64,000 nucleotides of DNA. Origin: Flavobacterium silvaticum. GTDB lineage: Bacteria; Bacteroidota; Bacteroidia; Flavobacteriales; Flavobacteriaceae. The notes below the pieces were generated by a model that saw nothing but the letters and a program-made list of their open reading frames with translations, was not told where the DNA came from and did not search any database. How positions within the stretch are numbered: the first letter of the stretch is position 1; each line of letters begins with the position of its first letter. A program made the translations under genes and the position numbers. Below, piece after piece: positions 61,160-64,000 of this stretch. The stretch covers positions 1 to 64,000 of the forward strand of contig NZ_JAAMPU010000106.1 of the NCBI RefSeq assembly GCF_012911565.1, given 5' to 3'.

Positions 61160-63511
61160 ATGAAATCAATTTTACGCCTGCTGGTTTTTGTTCCGATGCT
61201 GACCTTTGCACAAACCTGGCAACCTGTAGGAACAGCAGAGAACGATGCCATCACTTTTTCCGGACTTTCTTATGGAACAAGCGATTCGTCTGATGCCGTA
61301 CGCGACAGCAACGGAAATATCTACACCGCCTTTCGGGACAATTATTTTGATTCCGGCATCACTGTGAAAAAATACGACGGAACTTCGTGGCAAACCGTCG
61401 GAAGCCCAAATCTTTCAAACGGGCCTGTGGCCTATCTGCAACTGGCAATCGCAACAGACAATTCCCTCTACGTTTGTTACTATGATGCTGCAACCGGAAC
61501 CGGAAAAGCCCAAAAATTCAACGGGACAACCTGGGAAATCATAGGCGGCGCCAGCTTCTCGGAAAGTTATGCTTTTAACCCGGACATCGCCATCGCTCCA
61601 AACGGAACACCTTATGTAGCCTATCAGGATAATGCAACGGCGAATAAAATCTCTGTGAAAAAATTCAACGGAACAACTTGGGAAGCCGTTGGCGGACTTG
61701 GCATTTCCTCTGGTTTGGGATCTAACGTGAATTTGGATGTCGATAGCCAGAACAGACCCATTGTCGCTTTCAAGGACGGCTCATTTCAGGGAAAGGCGAC
61801 AGTCCAGCGGTTCAATGGCTCAACATGGGAAATCCTTGGATCGGCGGGTTTCACAGAAGGTACCGTTTACACCTTGAGCCTTGCCTTGCACAACGACATC
61901 CCGTATCTCGCACAGGCGCACAATTCCAACTCTGGCGGCATCTTGGATGTGCGACACTTTAACGGATCTGCCTGGGTTTTTGATGGCCCGGCAAGTATTT
62001 CGTATTCGAATTCCGCCAATCTGAGCTTCAGTCCTTCGGGCGTTGCGTATCTGAGTTATATGAACGGATTTTACCAGACGGAAGTACGCACATTTGACGG
62101 GACAAACTGGAATTCTGCGGGAAACATACTCGAAGATCAATCCACCGTTATCATTACAACATTTGATGCTTCTGAAACTCCAATTATCGTCTATTCCAAT
62201 TCGAGGAACGGCCGACGCCAGACCGCAAAAAAACTCATATCAAATACATGGACCGCCACTTCATCCTATGCGGACGAAGGCTTTCACAGCTACACCGGTG
62301 TCCGCATGGCGACAGATGCATCGACGGGAACCATTTACGCCGTCTATACAGATTATTCCAACTTTGGCTTCGTGGGGACAATCATGAAATTTGATGGTTC
62401 TAACTGGCAATCGATGGGAACGCTCAACGGAACGGTTTCTTATTTATATCCGGACACGGCTTACCTCAGCGTTGCTGCTCATAACGGAACCGTTTATGTT
62501 TCGTATCCGAGACATGGCGACAATAAGCTCTCGGTAGAAAAAAACAGCGGAAGTGGCTGGACTTATGTCGGAAATGCAGGCTTCACAACGAATAATGTCA
62601 AGAAGTCAAAAATCATGGTTTCAGGTTCAGGCATCGCATTCGTGAGTTATATCGATATGGTATCTGGAAAAACCAACATTCGGAAATTCGACGGAACCAA
62701 TTGGATTACAGTCGGAAGTGCCGATTTTTCTCCGGGAATTGCCGAGAACATGGACATGACGCTCAATCAAAACGGGCAACCCGTGGTAATTTATGCCGAT
62801 GCAACCGCCTCATACAAAGCAAGTGTACAATATTTTGACGGAACAACCTGGCAAACGGCCGGAACAACCGGAATTTCGAACCTTGGTGTGGCGAATCCGC
62901 ATGTCGCCTGTGATGCTTTGGGAAATATCTATGTGATTTTTTCAGATAATGCCAACGCATCCAAAGCCATTGTCAAGAAATTCGACGGCACGACGTGGAA
63001 TTTGTTGGGCGATGCCGATTTCACCGAATCGGGAATCAGCAATGAAAGTATTTTGATTGGCCCTGACAATATGCCCTATATAGCATTTACCGATGCCAGC
63101 CAGATGAAACGCTCGGTCGTGATGCGATTTGACGGAACCGACTGGAATTACGTGGGCCAGCCTGTTTCTGCCGGGAGCAGTTTTCCGGAAATGGTTTTTG
63201 ACGGAAACAATCTTTATGTATCCTACGCCGGAATTTATAATGGTTTCGTAAAGCGGCTTGATGTGACGCAACTCTCACTGGAAACGTTTACAAATCCAAA
63301 CCAGTTAGTGCTTTGTCCGAATCCGGCCCGCGACATGGTTTCATTAGGAACAGATGCTTCGGTAATGGTCTACGATCTTAGCGGAAAAGCGGTCCTGAAT
63401 GCGAAAACCATAAATGGAAAAATCAACGTCTCTTCACTTGAAAACGGATTGTATGTTGTAAAAACGGAATCAGACGGGAAATTAAAAACCGCTAAGCTTG
63501 TCAAGGAATAA
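61160..63511 (+). CDS. T9SS type A secreted repeat protein (783 aa)
   Basis: Signal peptide SILRLLVFVPMLTFAQ. At least ten repeats of about 55-65 residues follow, with pattern VKKFDGTTW..VG, then a hydrophobic strand and ..G.PYVAY.D..., in the manner of beta-propeller blades. The C-terminal T9SS domain starts with CPNPARDMVSLGTDASVMVY and ends LKTAKLVKE. It should be exported by type IX secretion. Function beyond surface or secreted binding is not visible. Confidence 0.82.
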   Translation: MKSILRLLVFVPMLTFAQTWQPVGTAENDAITFSGLSYGTSDSSDAVRDSNGNIYTAFRDNYFDSGITVKKYDGTSWQTVGSPNLSNGPVAYLQLAIATDNSLYVCYYDAATGTGKAQKFNGTTWEIIGGASFSESYAFNPDIAIAPNGTPYVAYQDNATANKISVKKFNGTTWEAVGGLGISSGLGSNVNLDVDSQNRPIVAFKDGSFQGKATVQRFNGSTWEILGSAGFTEGTVYTLSLALHNDIPYLAQAHNSNSGGILDVRHFNGSAWVFDGPASISYSNSANLSFSPSGVAYLSYMNGFYQTEVRTFDGTNWNSAGNILEDQSTVIITTFDASETPIIVYSNSRNGRRQTAKKLISNTWTATSSYADEGFHSYTGVRMATDASTGTIYAVYTDYSNFGFVGTIMKFDGSNWQSMGTLNGTVSYLYPDTAYLSVAAHNGTVYVSYPRHGDNKLSVEKNSGSGWTYVGNAGFTTNNVKKSKIMVSGSGIAFVSYIDMVSGKTNIRKFDGTNWITVGSADFSPGIAENMDMTLNQNGQPVVIYADATASYKASVQYFDGTTWQTAGTTGISNLGVANPHVACDALGNIYVIFSDNANASKAIVKKFDGTTWNLLGDADFTESGISNESILIGPDNMPYIAFTDASQMKRSVVMRFDGTDWNYVGQPVSAGSSFPEMVFDGNNLYVSYAGIYNGFVKRLDVTQLSLETFTNPNQLVLCPNPARDMVSLGTDASVMVYDLSGKAVLNAKTINGKINVSSLENGLYVVKTESDGKLKTAKLVKE

Positions 63512-63662
63512 GTGCTTACTATGAAGTTTGAAGTTCAAAAGATCGGGAGATCGGGAGTAGCAGACACAGCTTTCGATAATGTCTTCCGAACTTTTGAACC
63601 ATCAACTTTTGAACTTCCTAACGAAATCGATGTAGCGACATTGTCCATCCCAAATTTTCCCC

Positions 63663-63670
63663 TACTTTTG
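63663..63670 (+). promoter_or_regulatory. -7 promoter box TACTTTTG of the acyl-CoA dehydrogenase gene
   Basis: A consensus TAnnTTTG 22 bases before the ATG at 63693. Confidence 0.6.
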
Positions 63671-63692
63671 CCGCGTCTAAAATTCAAGCTAC

Positions 63693-64000
63693 ATGAAGCC
63701 CGATTTGTTCCAAGCACCAGATTATTATTTACTTGACGATTTATTGACCGATGAGCAAAAGCTCGTCCGCGATTCTGCCCGGGAATGGGTCAAACGCGAA
63801 GTGTCGCCCATCATAGAAGAATATGCGCAGAAGGCGGAATTCCCGAAGCAAATCATAAATGGCCTTGCGGAAATCGGTGCTTTCGGACCATATATTCCGG
63901 AACAATACGGCGGCGCAGGCCTCGACCAGATTTCGTACGGATTGATCATGCAGGAAATCGAAAGAGGTGATTCCGGTGTGCGTTCGACAGCATCGGTACA
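63693..64000 (+). CDS. Acyl-CoA dehydrogenase, 3' end outside window (glutaryl-CoA dehydrogenase-like)
   Basis: About 102 N-terminal residues are present: LLDDLLTDEQKLVRDSAREW, then FPKQIINGLAEIGAFGPYIP, EQYGGAGLDQISYGLIMQEI and ERGDSGVRSTASV. The order and the ERGDSGVRS segment fit the acyl-CoA dehydrogenase family, closest in look to glutaryl-CoA dehydrogenase, a FAD enzyme of lysine and tryptophan breakdown. The FAD-binding and active-site parts lie beyond the edge, so the substrate is not decided. Confidence 0.85.
   Translation, partial: MKPDLFQAPDYYLLDDLLTDEQKLVRDSAREWVKREVSPIIEEYAQKAEFPKQIINGLAEIGAFGPYIPEQYGGAGLDQISYGLIMQEIERGDSGVRSTASV

Noticed and set aside
63512..63736. 74-codon frame between the T9SS gene and the acyl-CoA dehydrogenase
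   Set aside because: It overlaps the promoter and start of the dehydrogenase gene in another frame and its sequence is low complexity with repeated TTTGAA words.

Overview
The window looks like part of a chromosome from a Flavobacterium-like member of the Bacteroidota. The signs are several secreted proteins ending in type A type IX secretion (T9SS) sorting domains, repeated TAnnTTTG -7 promoter boxes, almost no Shine-Dalgarno sequences, a DnaQ-DnaE fusion polymerase, YD/RHS proteins and HmuY-like lipoproteins. All calls come from reading sequence and translations by eye; no database search was run.

Layout. 0-15.6 kb is ordinary core and envelope content: the end of a repeat adhesin, tRNA-Leu, an M20 dipeptidase, a SIMPL protein, a DUF4407 protein, PAP2 phosphatase, YjbR protein, cyclase, HemW, RuvC, a flippase-like protein with a GT2 glycosyltransferase, and a DUF456 protein. 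15.7-23.7 kb is a small peptide locus on the minus strand: an XRE-type regulator, a C39-like/VKOR/thioredoxin fusion and an eight-cysteine double-glycine peptide. The fusion gene is cut in two by a 5,448-bp IS1595-family element (16725-22172) with 24-bp imperfect terminal inverted repeats and an 8-bp target duplication (TTCATTAA). Removing the element and one duplication copy restores one open frame of about 516 codons. The element carries cargo: a small gene behind the transposase, a four-helix membrane protein, a two-gene operon with a HEPN-like protein, a UmuD-like protein lacking its catalytic residues, a strongly folded non-coding stretch with three copies of one 14-base motif, a lipoprotein and a frameshifted membrane protein.

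24.2-25.5 kb is an amino acid permease. 25.5-38 kb is an AT-rich island bounded by two tyrosine-recombinase remnants. It holds a YD-repeat protein, a T9SS repeat protein, an RHS toxin with an abutting membrane immunity candidate, a displaced toxin tail with an in-frame stop, and a DUF5071-type immunity gene. 38-40 kb has dispersed palindromic repeats, tRNA-Asp and a DUF58 protein. 40-50 kb has a large head-fibre-like repeat protein, a degenerate ABC-ATPase-like protein, a deacetylase, a CPBP protease, a DUF2200 protein and a LytTR regulator/TPR histidine kinase pair. 50-64 kb has a P-domain/HmuY lipoprotein operon, trxA, dnaE, a DUF6252-like lipoprotein, rpsP-rimM-trmN6, two more surface proteins and the start of an acyl-CoA dehydrogenase.

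How parts fit together. The peptide locus reads as regulator, then membrane disulfide machine, then secreted disulfide-rich peptide, disabled here by the transposon. The RHS region reads as a toxin gene that has exchanged its C-terminal module and kept an older toxin-immunity pair downstream. The most unusual material is the peptide locus, the cargo of the IS1595-type element and the RHS cassette array.
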